From: Solitalea longa
GTDB taxonomy: Bacteria; Bacteroidota; Bacteroidia; Sphingobacteriales; Sphingobacteriaceae
Length of the DNA: 64,000 bases
Reading direction: 5' to 3'
Assembly: GCF_002920915.1 (NCBI RefSeq)
Contig: NZ_PQVF01000006.1
Coordinates: forward strand, 248,001 to 312,000
Shown here piece by piece: positions 16,673 to 28,326 of this stretch; the first letter of the stretch is position 1; each line of letters starts with the position of its first letter. A program made the translations under genes and the position numbers. The notes beneath the pieces were generated by a model that was not told the origin of the DNA, did no database searches, and worked only from the letters and a program-made list of their open reading frames with translations.

Positions 16673-17548
16673 TTAATAGTTTTGAGCTGCTTTTACAATT
16701 TTAGCTTTTAATCCATCGCTAACATCAACCAATGGCAAACGAACAGCAGATCCACAAATACCTAACTGGTTCAAAAAGGTTTTAACCCCTGCCGGGCTTC
16801 CTTCTGCAAACAGCATGTTTATAATATCTGTTAGTTTGTAATGTAATGGACGAGCTTCTTCAAATTTCCCCTCCAAACATTTTCTGATCATGGTTGAAAA
16901 ATCTTTAGGGAATGCGTTTCCTACAACAGAGATCACTCCGTCAGCCCCTAAAGCAATCATTGGTAACGCAACCGCATCATCACCCGATATAAACAGAAAA
17001 TCTTTTGGTTTGTATTTTAAGATTTCCATGAATTGTTCAAAATTTCCAGAAGCTTCTTTTATACCAATTACATTATTTAACTCAGCCAAACGCAAAGTGG
17101 TTTGGGCTGTCATGTTTGAACCTGTGCGTCCAGGAACATTGTACAAAAGAATAGGAAGTTTTGAGTTTTCAGCCACTTGTTTATAGTGCTGGTAGATTCC
17201 TTCCTGAGCTGGCTTATTATAATATGGGCTCACCGATAAAATCGCTGAGAACCCTTCTGATTTAAAGTTTTTTACCTGATCAACAACAGCTGCGGTATTA
17301 TTACCTCCAATACCCGCAACTAACGGAACACGCTTATTAGTAATTTCGAGTACAAAATCAAAAACCTTCTGCTTTTCTTCCTTTGATAAGGTTGCAGTTT
17401 CGCCGGTGGTACCCATAGGCACTAAATAGTTAACACCACCAGTGATTAAATGTTCAATAAGATTTTTTAGGCCCGGAAAGTCAATACTTCCATCCGGATT
17501 AAAAGGGGTAACCAATGCAACACCCGTTCCTCTCAATTGTGTACTCAT
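16673..17548 (-). CDS. dapA: 4-hydroxy-tetrahydrodipicolinate synthase DapA
   Basis: Condenses pyruvate with aspartate semialdehyde, the first step to DAP and lysine; DAP is the substrate of the MurE in this window. TIM-barrel aldolase signatures: PMGTTGETATLS, VSPYYNKPAQEG with the catalytic tyrosine, and the Schiff-base lysine in GIKEASGN. The 291 residues are normal. Its first four bases overlap the end of the preceding gene (ATGA), so they are translationally coupled. Confidence 0.97.
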   Translation of the reverse strand: MSTQLRGTGVALVTPFNPDGSIDFPGLKNLIEHLITGGVNYLVPMGTTGETATLSKEEKQKVFDFVLEITNKRVPLVAGIGGNNTAAVVDQVKNFKSEGFSAILSVSPYYNKPAQEGIYQHYKQVAENSKLPILLYNVPGRTGSNMTAQTTLRLAELNNVIGIKEASGNFEQFMEILKYKPKDFLFISGDDAVALPMIALGADGVISVVGNAFPKDFSTMIRKCLEGKFEEARPLHYKLTDIINMLFAEGSPAGVKTFLNQLGICGSAVRLPLVDVSDGLKAKIVKAAQNY

Positions 17549-18072
17549 TTTTTAATTAATGAAAGATAATGTAATACTTGGGCCGTAAAATTAACAATAC
17601 TTGTGTCTTTTTTACAATCTATCATCAAATCGTAAATAAAACTTTGATTTTGTTCGTATTTTGAAATTTTAAATCTGGAATTGGCTTTTAGTGCCAAATA
17701 AGATATGGTGGAATTGATTTCTTGTGAAAGATTAATTAATACATCGAATTGAACTTTTTGCAGTTCTTTAACTTTATCTTCTTTAGGTATCTTCAGATAG
17801 TTGAGATCTTTGTTCGTAATGAAGTTAAAATCACGTGCTTCCGTTCTGAACTCAGGTAGATCCTTCTCGTTAATTAACCCCCAAAAGGTGAGTTTTTTCT
17901 GCCTTAAATCAGGTGTTAAGGCAAGGTCTTTCACCTCTTTTAGATCCTCAATATTTTCGGCACAAAAAATAAACAGAAAGGATTCCACCTCCTTAAGTCC
18001 ATTAAACTCTAGCTGAGTTATGATCTTACCAGCTTCTCGTTTTAAAATATAGTTGGTTAATTGTGATTTCAT
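17545..18072 (-). CDS. Conserved hypothetical protein, DUF6913-like
   Basis: A 175-residue protein without signal or membrane segment. It shows alternating strands and helices (FLFIFCAENIEDLKEV, KLTFWGLINEKDLPEF, QFDVLINLSQEINSTI), the last resembling a glycosyltransferase-like DVLINLS pattern. It sits between ligA and dapA in one operon, an order seen in Bacteroidota. Function unknown. Confidence 0.65.
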   Translation of the reverse strand: MKSQLTNYILKREAGKIITQLEFNGLKEVESFLFIFCAENIEDLKEVKDLALTPDLRQKKLTFWGLINEKDLPEFRTEARDFNFITNKDLNYLKIPKEDKVKELQKVQFDVLINLSQEINSTISYLALKANSRFKISKYEQNQSFIYDLMIDCKKDTSIVNFTAQVLHYLSLIKK

Positions 18073-18081
18073 TGTTTTGGT

Positions 18082-20791
<2,710 letters not shown>

Positions 20792-20797
20792 TGATTA

Positions 20798-20996
20798 GAT
20801 TACACAGATTTTAAAATAAGGTTTCAACGATTGCTATCAATTTTTACCGATTTCTTGCTGTTACGTCCTATTTCAAGCTAACTCAAATTAAGCATAAATA
20901 ATTATCTTTGGCATTCTCGTTATGAAATCTGTTTAAATCATTTTTCATTTGTGGAATCAATGAAGAACGGTGTAATCACCACTAATCTGTGTAATC
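20798..20996. repeat. 13-base perfect inverted repeat across the acpH-tyrS gap
   Basis: GATTACACAGATT (20798-20810) and its exact reverse complement (20984-20996) frame the divergent promoter region. A partial third copy (TGTAATCACC) sits at 20971. Confidence 0.65.
20903..20910 (+). promoter_or_regulatory. -7 element for tyrS
   Basis: TATCTTTG matches TAnnTTTG exactly, about 100 bases before the tyrS ATG. No good -33 box at the standard spacing. Confidence 0.4.
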
Positions 20997-21009
20997 ATAT
21001 TAAACTAGA

Positions 21010-22293
21010 ATGAACTTTGTAGAAGAATTGCGTTGGCGCGGCATGCTGCATGATATTATGCCTGGTACCGAAGAAAAATTGAATAGTGGTGTTATTGCCG
21101 GTTATATTGGTTTTGACCCAACTGCCGATTCGTTGCATGTTGGTCACCTTACCCAAATTATGACCCTGATTCATTTTCAAAAGGCCGGACATAAACCTTA
21201 TGCTTTAGTTGGCGGTGCTACCGGTATGGTTGGCGATCCATCGGGCAAGTCGGAAGAACGTAATTTACTTTCTGCAGATATTCTTAATCATAATCAGGCT
21301 TGTATTAAAGCGCAGCTCGAAAAATTCCTTGATTTTGGCTGTGGCGCTAACAGCGCCGAAATGGTGAATAACTATGACTGGTTCAAAGAGTTTTCTTTCC
21401 TTGATTTTATTCGTGATGTTGGAAAACACTTAACGGTTAACTACATGATGGCAAAAGATTCGGTGAAAAAACGCTTGGAAGGAGATAGCGGTCTTTCTTT
21501 TACCGAGTTTAGTTACCAGTTAATCCAGGGCTACGATTTTTACTATTTGTGGAAACACAAAGGTTGTTTTCTGCAGATGGGTGGTTCTGATCAGTGGGGA
21601 AATATTGTTACTGGTACAGAATTGATCAGAAGGAAAGATCGGGGAGAAGCATTTGCGTTAACTACTCAGCTAATTAAAAAGACTGACGGTACCAAATTTG
21701 GTAAAACCGAAAGCGGAGCAGTTTGGTTAGATCCGGCTAGAACTTCACCTTATAAATTCTACCAGTTTTGGTTAAATGCGAGTGATGATGATGCTAAAAA
21801 CTGGATCCGCATTTTCACGTTAAAGTCTAAGGAAGAGCTGGAAGCCTTAGATGCGGAACATGCTGCGGCACCTAATTTGCGCGTATTGCAAAAAGCCTTA
21901 GCGAAAGACATAACCATTCGCGTTCACTCGGAGGCTGATTATGAAACCGCAATTAAATCATCAGAGTTCTTGTTCGGTAATGGTTCTATCGATTTTTTAA
22001 CCGGCATGAGCGATGATAACCTATTGGGTATTTTCGATGGCATTGAGCAATTCAATATTTCAAAAGAAGAGCTTTCTGCCGGAATTAATATAGTTGACTT
22101 ATTAGGAGATAAGGCAAAAGTATTTCCATCAAAAAGCGAAGCTAAAAAAATGATCCAAGGTGGTGGTGTAAGCTTAAATAAAGCTAAAGTTGGCGGCGTT
22201 GAAGAAGTGATCAATCACTCAAGCCTGATCAATAATAAATTCATTGTTGCTCAAAAGGGTAAGAAGAACTATTACTTGCTGATTGTAGAATAA
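21010..22293 (+). CDS. tyrS: Tyrosyl-tRNA synthetase
   Basis: Charges tRNA-Tyr. Class I synthetase with [14 protein letters not shown] (HIGH motif), the tyrosine pocket [21 protein letters not shown] and the KMSKS-type loop [10 protein letters not shown]-terminal S4-like domain (residues about 355-425) binds the tRNA. The 427 residues are standard. Confidence 0.98.
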   Translation: MNFVEELRWRGMLHDIMPGTEEKLNSGVIAGYIGFDPTADSLHVGHLTQIMTLIHFQKAGHKPYALVGGATGMVGDPSGKSEERNLLSADILNHNQACIKAQLEKFLDFGCGANSAEMVNNYDWFKEFSFLDFIRDVGKHLTVNYMMAKDSVKKRLEGDSGLSFTEFSYQLIQGYDFYYLWKHKGCFLQMGGSDQWGNIVTGTELIRRKDRGEAFALTTQLIKKTDGTKFGKTESGAVWLDPARTSPYKFYQFWLNASDDDAKNWIRIFTLKSKEELEALDAEHAAAPNLRVLQKALAKDITIRVHSEADYETAIKSSEFLFGNGSIDFLTGMSDDNLLGIFDGIEQFNISKEELSAGINIVDLLGDKAKVFPSKSEAKKMIQGGGVSLNKAKVGGVEEVINHSSLINNKFIVAQKGKKNYYLLIVE

Positions 22294-22331
22294 AAACAAT
22301 TATAGACTCTCGAAAGAGAAAAGATATAACA

Positions 22332-22365
22332 AAAATAGCCTCGGGTTTAAACCTGAGGCTATTTT
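22332..22365. terminator. Terminator after tyrS
   Basis: A 15-pair stem ending in A and T tracts (AAAATAGCCTCGGGT with its complement), loop TTAA. Confidence 0.9.
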
Positions 22366-22397
22366 GTTATATTTAATTATCTAAATCACTCACGTTC

Positions 22398-22976
22398 ATG
22401 AAAAAAAACATCTTATTCCTTACCGGCGATTTTGCCGAAGATTATGAAACAATGGTTCCTTTCCAAATGCTGACCATGATTGGTCACGAAGTGCATGCGG
22501 TTTGTCCGGATAAGAAAAAGGGAGACTATATCACCACTGCCATTCATGATTTTGATGGCTTTCAAACTTATAGCGAAAAGCCAGGACATCGTTTCGTGCT
22601 GAATTATTCGTTTGCCGATGTTGACCCTTCTAAATACGATGCTATTGTGCTGGCAGGAGGGAGAGCTCCTGAATATCTTCGCTTAAACCTTAACGTGATT
22701 GAGCTGATAAAACACTTTGCTGATAATAATAAACCAATCGCAGCTATCTGTCATGGCATTCAAATTTTAACGGCTGCCAATGTAGTAAAAGGTAAAAAAC
22801 TGACGGCTTACCCGGCTGTAGGTCCTGAAGTGACATTGGCCGGAGGAACCTTTGTTGATGTGCCCGCCACTGAAGCTGTGGTGGACGGTAATTTAGTTAC
22901 ATCACCGGCTTGGCCGGGACATCCCAAATGGATAGCTGAATTTTTAAAGCTATTGGGTACAAAAATTGAAATATAA
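22398..22976 (+). CDS. DJ-1/PfpI-family protein
   Basis: A 192-residue flavodoxin-like glutamine amidotransferase-fold protein. [19 protein letters not shown] opens the fold with the conserved glutamate, and [13 protein letters not shown] carries the nucleophilic cysteine on its elbow. Members act as chaperones, deglycases or peptidases; the substrate here is open. Monocistronic: terminators on both sides. Confidence 0.9.
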   Translation: MKKNILFLTGDFAEDYETMVPFQMLTMIGHEVHAVCPDKKKGDYITTAIHDFDGFQTYSEKPGHRFVLNYSFADVDPSKYDAIVLAGGRAPEYLRLNLNVIELIKHFADNNKPIAAICHGIQILTAANVVKGKKLTAYPAVGPEVTLAGGTFVDVPATEAVVDGNLVTSPAWPGHPKWIAEFLKLLGTKIEI

Positions 22977-22984
22977 ACTATAGT

Positions 22985-23018
22985 GATATCCTGAAGTTAA
23001 GTTTAATGCTTCAGGATA
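22985..23018 (+). terminator. Probable terminator after the DJ-1 gene
   Basis: An 11-pair stem ATATCCTGAAG / CTTCAGGATAT with a 12-base loop, followed by a TTTAATTA tail rather than a clean T run. Confidence 0.55.
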
Positions 23019-23256
23019 TTTAATTATAAGTGGGAATTATTTACATTGTTTGAGAAGCAATTGCCGCATTATTGTGTTGTCCTAAGACCTTCTTTTTTCC
23101 CCCTTAGTTTTTAAAATAATAGCATCTGTATTCCTGAATTCGGTTTTTAGCTGCATGTTGATCATTTTATTAGAATTGGCAGTTAAGTTGTTTTAGCTAG
23201 GAAACAATAACTCTTTTCCCCCAAAAGAGAAATTAAACCATCCAAAAATTAGTAAA

Positions 23257-23856
23257 ATGAGTAAAGTAGTAATTCGTATTGCCGCTACGTGTTTGTGCTG
23301 TATCAGTATAAACGTAAATGCTGCGGGCTTACAAAACGGCCCCAGTTTACAAAGCCAGTTCGATGCAATAATTGAAAAGGCTAATAATTACCAGGATTAC
23401 AAAGTTGTTAAAACGGCATCGCTTCGTTATTTATGGAAGAATGCAAACGACTCATTGGTAAAAGAACGACAGAAAAATGCCACTTCCTTAACTAAGATTG
23501 CTAAAAACAAAATCGAAATCGATTCATTAAAACAAGGTTTGAACCAACAGGAAGCCAGTCTTCAGGCATCTACTTCAATCAATAACTCCATTGGCTTTTT
23601 AGGAATTAACTTTTCAAAGACCGGTTATAATACCTTCATGTGGAGTTTGATTGTAGGTCTTGCAGCCGTATTGGCTTATTTAAGTTTTTTGAATGGCAAT
23701 TTTAAGCGAGAAGCGCAATATCGAATTAAATTGTTTGACGATTTAACGGAAGAATTTAAAACTCACCGAATGAAATCAAACGAAAAAGAAAAGCGACTGG
23801 CTCGTGAACTTCAAACTGAACGGAATAAACTCGAAGACATCCTGGCAGGTAGTTAA
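23257..23856 (+). CDS. Conserved Bacteroidota membrane protein with coiled coils
   Basis: The 199 residues hold a signal peptide (about 1-22), a NYQDYKVVKTASLRYLWK motif, a coiled coil (about 70-105), one membrane helix (about 130-148) and a charged C-terminal coiled coil. Proteins of this layout are common in the phylum and have often been misnamed tRNA (guanine-N1)-methyltransferase; nothing here supports that activity. Function unknown. Confidence 0.75.
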   Translation: MSKVVIRIAATCLCCISINVNAAGLQNGPSLQSQFDAIIEKANNYQDYKVVKTASLRYLWKNANDSLVKERQKNATSLTKIAKNKIEIDSLKQGLNQQEASLQASTSINNSIGFLGINFSKTGYNTFMWSLIVGLAAVLAYLSFLNGNFKREAQYRIKLFDDLTEEFKTHRMKSNEKEKRLARELQTERNKLEDILAGS

Positions 23857-23880
23857 AGATATTCGCTCTATAAAACTCTA

Positions 23881-23920
23881 AAGAAAGCAGCCGAAAGTAT
23901 TAACCGCTGCTTTCTTTTTT
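23881..23920 (+). terminator. Terminator after the coiled-coil protein gene
   Basis: AAGAAAGCAGC / GCTGCTTTCTT stem, 11 pairs, with a T-rich tail. Confidence 0.85.
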
Positions 23921-24015
23921 TAGTTATAAATTATGCATGAATACTTTAGGAAAAAATTAAATCAGTTAAACTTAATTTATCATTTATACTATATTTATCG
24001 AATCAATTTATAGTT

Positions 24016-25161
24016 ATGAATGCAATATTAAAAAAATCGGTTTTCCTTTTCCTTTTAATGGTTTCGGCGTTGGTTCAGGTTAGAGCTCAGGCACCGGCTA
24101 CAGATTACTTCTTGTTGGTAGGAACCTATACTGATACAAAAAGTGAAGGGATCTATGTTTATCGTTTTAATCCTGTTACGGCCAAGTTTACTTACGTTAG
24201 CACAACTAAATCTGAAAATCCTTCCTATCTGGCCATCTCTCCAAATAAAAAGATCGTTTATGCTGTAAATGAAAATGGAGACAATAAAGGTTCGGTAAGT
24301 TCTTTTACCTTTAGCAATAAAACTGGGGCACTAAAATTGGTTAGCAAACAGCCTACAAATGGAAGCCATCCATGTTTTGTTGATGTTGATAACTCAGGAA
24401 AAAATGTAATTGCCACCAATTATTCCAGCGGTGATTTCGTGGTTTTTAAGGCCAATGGAGATGGTTCTTTAACCCCGGCGGTACAAACCATTAAAGATGA
24501 AGGCAGTGGTGCCGTTGCCGATCGCCAGGAAGCTCCACATGTACACAGTGCTCAATTCTCTCCTGATGGAAACTTTGTGTTTGTAGCTGATCTGGGTAAC
24601 GACCGTTTTTATAAGTATAATTTTTATCCTGCTAGTCCTTCGGAGGTTTTAACTCCGGCAAGTCCTGCATTTTATTCAGTTCCTGCAGGTTCAGGACCTC
24701 GTCACTTTGCGTTTCATCCAAATAGAAAAAACTGCTATTTGTTAAACGAATTAAGCGGTAAACTTATAGCTTACAACTACACACAGGGCGATTTAAAAGA
24801 AATTCAATCAATAGTCTCTGATAAAACCCCAGGTGAAAACAATAAAGGTTGTGCAGATATACACTTAACACCTAATGGTAAATTTTTATATACCACCAAC
24901 CGCGTTACCAGTAATGAGATTGTGGCTTATGGTGTTGGGGTGGATGGAAAGTTAACGGAAGTTGCACGGTACAAAACAGGCACTCACCCTCGCAACTTTG
25001 TTATTGATCCATCAGGTAAATTTTTATTGGTAGCCAGCAGAGATAGCAATAGCATTGTTCTTTACAAGATTAACCAGGAAACCGGCAAATTGGAGGAAAC
25101 GAAAGTTAGCTTAACTATTGACAAACCTGTTTGTTTAAAAATGATCAGAATTGCTAAGTAA
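24016..25161 (+). CDS. Secreted lactonase-type beta-propeller (6-phosphogluconolactonase-like, YbhE family)
   Basis: The 381 residues begin with a signal peptide (cleavage after VRAQA, about residue 25). The rest is a seven-bladed propeller with repeated strands such as NPSYLAISPNKKIVYAVNE, HVHSAQFSPDGNFVFVAD, GPRHFAFHPNRKNCYLLNE and HPRNFVIDPSGKFLLVA, which are the Lactonase/Pgl family signature. Export makes a cytoplasmic pentose-phosphate role unlikely; an extracytoplasmic sugar-lactone role is an inference. Confidence 0.88.
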   Translation: MNAILKKSVFLFLLMVSALVQVRAQAPATDYFLLVGTYTDTKSEGIYVYRFNPVTAKFTYVSTTKSENPSYLAISPNKKIVYAVNENGDNKGSVSSFTFSNKTGALKLVSKQPTNGSHPCFVDVDNSGKNVIATNYSSGDFVVFKANGDGSLTPAVQTIKDEGSGAVADRQEAPHVHSAQFSPDGNFVFVADLGNDRFYKYNFYPASPSEVLTPASPAFYSVPAGSGPRHFAFHPNRKNCYLLNELSGKLIAYNYTQGDLKEIQSIVSDKTPGENNKGCADIHLTPNGKFLYTTNRVTSNEIVAYGVGVDGKLTEVARYKTGTHPRNFVIDPSGKFLLVASRDSNSIVLYKINQETGKLEETKVSLTIDKPVCLKMIRIAK

Positions 25162-25171
25162 TTTTAGCTTT

Positions 25172-25190
25172 ACCTATAAATGCAAAAGCG
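25172..25190. repeat. 19-base direct repeat, copy 1
   Basis: Identical to 25334-25352. Each copy leads into a GC-rich hairpin with the same GTTTT loop. The pair marks a duplication of about 162 bases. Confidence 0.8.
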
Positions 25191-25215
25191 CCCCGGTTTT
25201 CGGGGCGCTTTTTTT
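25186..25215 (+). terminator. Terminator after the lactonase gene
   Basis: AAGCGCCCCG / CGGGGCGCTT ten-pair stem, GTTTT loop, T7 tail. A near-copy lies at 25350-25374. Confidence 0.9.
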
Positions 25216-25231
25216 ATTGCTTGGTTTAGAA

Positions 25232-25312
25232 TTAAGAAACGTGTGATTCTTCTGTTTTGATATCCGAATAAATGATATTTACCATGGTGAAGACTGGATT
25301 ACAATGATCTCA
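25232..25312 (-). pseudogene. Decayed copy of the 3' end of the sugar-kinase gene
   Basis: Read on minus, the 26 codons before a TAA at 25232-25234 end in VNIIYSDIKTEESHVS. This lines up without gaps with the end of the kinase downstream of it (VNTVYSEIKSEVA), with 8 identical and several similar residues over 20. The frame is broken by a TGA at 25310-25312. With the duplicated terminator it is the remnant of a second kinase copy or of a partial tandem duplication. Confidence 0.6.
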
Positions 25313-25333
25313 ATTGACATTAATTTCAGCATG

Positions 25334-25352
25334 ACCTATAAATGCAAAAGCG
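25334..25352. repeat. 19-base direct repeat, copy 2
   Basis: Exact second copy of 25172-25190, offset 162 bases. Confidence 0.8.
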
Positions 25353-25374
25353 TCCTGGTTTTCAGGACGCCTTT
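25350..25374 (-). terminator. Terminator-like hairpin at the end of the kinase gene
   Basis: GCGTCCTG / CAGGACGC stem with a GTTTT loop, flanked by A4 on the left (T4 on the minus strand) and CTTTT on the right. It lies 26 bases after the kinase stop. Confidence 0.65.
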
Positions 25375-25399
25375 TACTCGGTTAAGGTATATTAAAAAT

Positions 25400-26527
25400 T
25401 TATGCTACTTCTGATTTAATTTCAGAATAAACAGTATTTACAATGCTTGAAAGCTGCGTTGCATGCGCTTCAATTTCTTTAAGGAGTTTAATTTGCGCTT
25501 TGGTGCGTTGCAGGTTATGTTCTTTGAAACTGATCTTGTAATAAACATCATCTTCGAGGTAATCAGTTAAAAAGCGAACCGCCTGCATGTAGGGGAAAAG
25601 CAATACACCATGCATCAATGATTCAACTTCAATATCTGTTAAAAAATGGCAGGCTTCTCTTAAATACCCTATGGTGTAAGCCTCAAACAATGGAATATTC
25701 AGCTTTATTTTATCGAGTTCTTTCTCATCTTCGGAAGCGGAATTAATGATCGTACGAATAGCATCACCAAAATCATAAGCTACAAATCCGGGCATAACCG
25801 TATCTAAATCAATAACGCACTGTACTTCGTCATTCTTGTTGAGCAAAACGTTATTAAACTTAGTATCATTATGGGTTATTCGCAGTGGAAGTTTACCTTC
25901 TCTACCCAACTTGAGAATGGTTTTCATCTGCTCTGTACGCGCATTGATATATTCAATTTCTTCTGTAACAATATGTTTTCTTGCCGCGCTATCATTCTCT
26001 AAAGCCTGATAAAATCGGTTTAAGCGCATTTCAATGTTTAGGAAGTTCGGTATGGGTTCAATTAGCAGACTGGCATCCAAATCGGCAAGCATTGCCTGAA
26101 AACGTCCAAATGCTTTTCCTCCCTCATTAGCCTGCACCTCTTTCTCAACCAGGTCGTAGCTGTTCGTGTCTTTTATAAAATGAAAAATTCTCCAATAGTT
26201 GCCCTCTTCATCTTTATAAAATAACTCACCTCTATGTAATGGGACAATTGTTAGTACTTCTGTTGCTGCTGCTGCTTCTGAAAGTTTCGATTTTAGATGA
26301 TCAGTCACCAATTGGATGTTTTTCATCAACCCAGGCACATTGGTGAAAATGCTATGATTGATCCGCTGCAACAAGTAATCAGGGTATGAATCATTTTCGT
26401 TTTTCAGCAAATAAGTATCATTAATATGGCCCGAACCAAATGCTTTTATTTCGATAATTTTTCCTTCTATATTAAATCGATCAATGATCGTTTCAACATT
26501 TTTGGGAGTTTGGTGGTTTAAGTTCAT
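25400..26527 (-). CDS. APH-fold sugar kinase, candidate N-acetylhexosamine 1-kinase
   Basis: A 375-residue aminoglycoside-phosphotransferase-fold kinase. The Brenner-type catalytic loop HNDTKFNNVLLN (about residue 200) and the metal-binding DLD in VIDLDTVMPGFVAYDFGDAIR are intact. The GSGHINDTYLL N-terminal nucleotide loop resembles NahK-type HexNAc 1-kinases. The divergent neighbour is a GH109-like enzyme, whose family releases GalNAc, so GalNAc phosphorylation is a sensible inference, not proven. I chose the ATG at 26527; the frame reaches a GTG nine bases earlier. LacI-type operators lie in the divergent gap. Confidence 0.75.
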   Translation of the reverse strand: MNLNHQTPKNVETIIDRFNIEGKIIEIKAFGSGHINDTYLLKNENDSYPDYLLQRINHSIFTNVPGLMKNIQLVTDHLKSKLSEAAAATEVLTIVPLHRGELFYKDEEGNYWRIFHFIKDTNSYDLVEKEVQANEGGKAFGRFQAMLADLDASLLIEPIPNFLNIEMRLNRFYQALENDSAARKHIVTEEIEYINARTEQMKTILKLGREGKLPLRITHNDTKFNNVLLNKNDEVQCVIDLDTVMPGFVAYDFGDAIRTIINSASEDEKELDKIKLNIPLFEAYTIGYLREACHFLTDIEVESLMHGVLLFPYMQAVRFLTDYLEDDVYYKISFKEHNLQRTKAQIKLLKEIEAHATQLSSIVNTVYSEIKSEVA

Positions 26528-26763
26528 GTACTGCACATTTGAAATGAGAAAGTGTATTCTGAAGAGCTTAGCTTAATAAATTTAAATTATTCTTAACAAA
26601 GATCAGGGTGGCTATACCCAAATCCTTTAATTGCGCTAATGGTTCAATCTTTACATTTTTTAATTATATGTTTGAATTAAAAAGATGGTTTAAGGACCTC
26701 GAAATAAATTAAATATGGGGCAAGATGCGAATTTTGATTAGACCTGCAATGGGGGAACGTAAG

Positions 26764-26775
26764 GCAAACGTTTGC
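26764..26775. promoter_or_regulatory. LacI-family operator, site 1
   Basis: GCAAACGTTTGC is a perfect 12-base palindrome with the central CG typical of LacI/CcpA/PurR-type operators. Confidence 0.75.
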
Positions 26776-26795
26776 GGAATTTTTTATTTTTTTAG

Positions 26796-26807
26796 ACAAA
26801 CGTTTGC
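26796..26807. promoter_or_regulatory. LacI-family operator, site 2
   Basis: ACAAACGTTTGC shares the ten-base palindromic core CAAACGTTTG with site 1. The centres are 32 bases apart, close to three helical turns. It lies just before the -33 zone of the GH109-like promoter. Confidence 0.75.
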
Positions 26808-26832
26808 GTAAAATATTTCAGCTTTCAATTTA

Positions 26833-26840
26833 TAGGTTTG
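26833..26840 (+). promoter_or_regulatory. -7 element for the GH109-like gene
   Basis: TAGGTTTG matches TAnnTTTG. With operator site 2 about 30 bases upstream, repressor binding would cover the promoter. Confidence 0.5.
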
Positions 26841-26885
26841 CCTTCGGGCTATTCAAAATAGCTCCAGCCAACTAAATTGTTTTAT

Positions 26886-28235
26886 ATGCTTCGTAGAGAT
26901 TTTATAAGGAACACAGCAATTGCTGCAGCCGGCATTAGCATTCTTCCGTCGAGAGTGATTTTTGGTAAAGACAATGACAAAGTTCGATTAGGTTTCATTG
27001 GAGTAGGCGCGCGTGGGCAAAACCATATTCAGGAAGGTCTTTTACGTAATGACGTTGAAATAGTAGCCATTTGTGATTTGCAGGAATGGGCCCTGAGCGG
27101 TACTCGTGAAATGTTTAAAAAGGCGGGCAAAAAATTACCGGTTGAATACACCGGTGGTTTAGATGCTTATAAAAAACTCATCGAGCGTAAGGACATTGAT
27201 GCTGTGATCATCTCTACTCCATGGCAGTTTCATAAAGATCAGGCAATTGATGCTATGAAAGCCGGCAAATATGTGGGTTGCGAGGTAATTGCAGGTTTAA
27301 CAATGCAAGATCATTGGGATATTGTTAATACTTCTGAGAAAACAGGGATGCCTTACATGACCCTTGAGAATGTTTGTTACCGCAGGGATGTGATGGCCGC
27401 TTTAAACATGGTTCGCAAAGGTTTATTTGGCGAGATCGTGCATTTAGAAGGGGGATACCAGCACGACTTACGCGGAGTATTATTTAATAACGGTAAAGAT
27501 TGGTACGGAAAAGGTGTGAAATACGGACCGGATGCAATTAGTGAAGCTCAATGGCGTACTCAGTTTAATATCGATCGCCAGGGAGATATTTACCCTACCC
27601 ATGGTGCCGGCCCGATGATGCAAATGGTAGACATTAACAGAGGTAACCGCTTTACAAACCTGGTTTCGTTTGCATCAAAAGCAAGAGGATTAGGTGCCTA
27701 TGTAGAAGAACTGGCTCCTGGAAATCCTGCCGCTAAACTTAATTACAAGAACGGTGATATTATTACCACAGTACTTAATTGTGCTAACGGCGAAACCTTA
27801 GTGTTAAGTCACGATACGCACTTACCTCGTCCTTATTCATTAGGTTTCAGAGTTCAGGGAACTAAAGGAATTTGGATGGATGTGAACAAATCAGTTTATA
27901 TCGAAGGTAAGTCTCAAAATTATGACCAGTGGGATTCCACTAAAGAGTGGTTTACTAAGTACGATCACCCACTTTGGAAAAAATATGAAAAAGAAGCTGA
28001 AGGTGCGGGTCACGGAGGTATGGATTGGTTCGTGTTTAATGCCTTTGTACAGGCCGTTAAACAGAAAAAACAAACCCCAATTGATGTGTATGATTCGGTA
28101 ACGATGAGTGCGATAATGCCGCTTTCTGAAAAATCAATTAAAGAAGGTAACGCACCTCAAAAATTCCCTGATTTTACCCGTGGTAAATGGCAAAGTAGGA
28201 AGAATGTTTTTGCACTAGACGATAGTGGTTTTTAA
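26886..28235 (+). CDS. Gfo/Idh/MocA-family protein, GH109-like (alpha-N-acetylgalactosaminidase type)
   Basis: The 449 residues start with a twin-arginine type signal (MLRRDFIRNTAIAAAG). The Rossmann motif VRLGFIGVGARGQNHI binds NAD; family landmarks are STPWQFHKDQAIDAMKAGK, GGYQHDLRG and the late GHGGMDWFVFNAF. GH109 enzymes use NAD+ in a hydride-transfer mechanism to cleave alpha-GalNAc. The whole-length pattern fits GH109, but other secreted Gfo/Idh proteins look alike. I chose the ATG at 26886 because the longer frame would need a TTG and spoils the Tat signal. Operator sites precede the gene. Confidence 0.8.
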   Translation: MLRRDFIRNTAIAAAGISILPSRVIFGKDNDKVRLGFIGVGARGQNHIQEGLLRNDVEIVAICDLQEWALSGTREMFKKAGKKLPVEYTGGLDAYKKLIERKDIDAVIISTPWQFHKDQAIDAMKAGKYVGCEVIAGLTMQDHWDIVNTSEKTGMPYMTLENVCYRRDVMAALNMVRKGLFGEIVHLEGGYQHDLRGVLFNNGKDWYGKGVKYGPDAISEAQWRTQFNIDRQGDIYPTHGAGPMMQMVDINRGNRFTNLVSFASKARGLGAYVEELAPGNPAAKLNYKNGDIITTVLNCANGETLVLSHDTHLPRPYSLGFRVQGTKGIWMDVNKSVYIEGKSQNYDQWDSTKEWFTKYDHPLWKKYEKEAEGAGHGGMDWFVFNAFVQAVKQKKQTPIDVYDSVTMSAIMPLSEKSIKEGNAPQKFPDFTRGKWQSRKNVFALDDSGF

Positions 28236-28268
28236 TTTGAAGTTGAATTGAATTGAATTGAATTTGAA

Positions 28269-28305
28269 TTGGCATCCGGAAGGGAAACCTTTCGGATGTT
28301 ATTTT
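28269..28305 (+). terminator. Terminator after the GH109-like gene
   Basis: CATCCGGAAGG / CCTTTCGGATG imperfect stem followed by TTATTTTAT. It comes after a short GAATT microsatellite (28240-28270). Confidence 0.65.
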
Positions 28306-28326
28306 ATCCCCCCTCTATAAAATCCC

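Larger units (their letters stand above)
26528..26885. other. Divergent regulatory region between kinase and GH109-like gene
   Basis: The first 230 bases on the kinase side show no clear feature and no clean -7 box for the kinase. The GH109-like side carries two LacI-type operators and a -7 element. Confidence 0.6.

Noticed and set aside
25186-25370. Two hairpins as an attenuator or riboswitch
   Set aside because: They are explained as terminators of convergent genes with a duplicated segment; no leader ORF.
28240-28270. GAATT microsatellite as phase-variation element
   Set aside because: It lies after the stop codon of the GH109-like gene and before a terminator, with no reading frame or promoter to switch.
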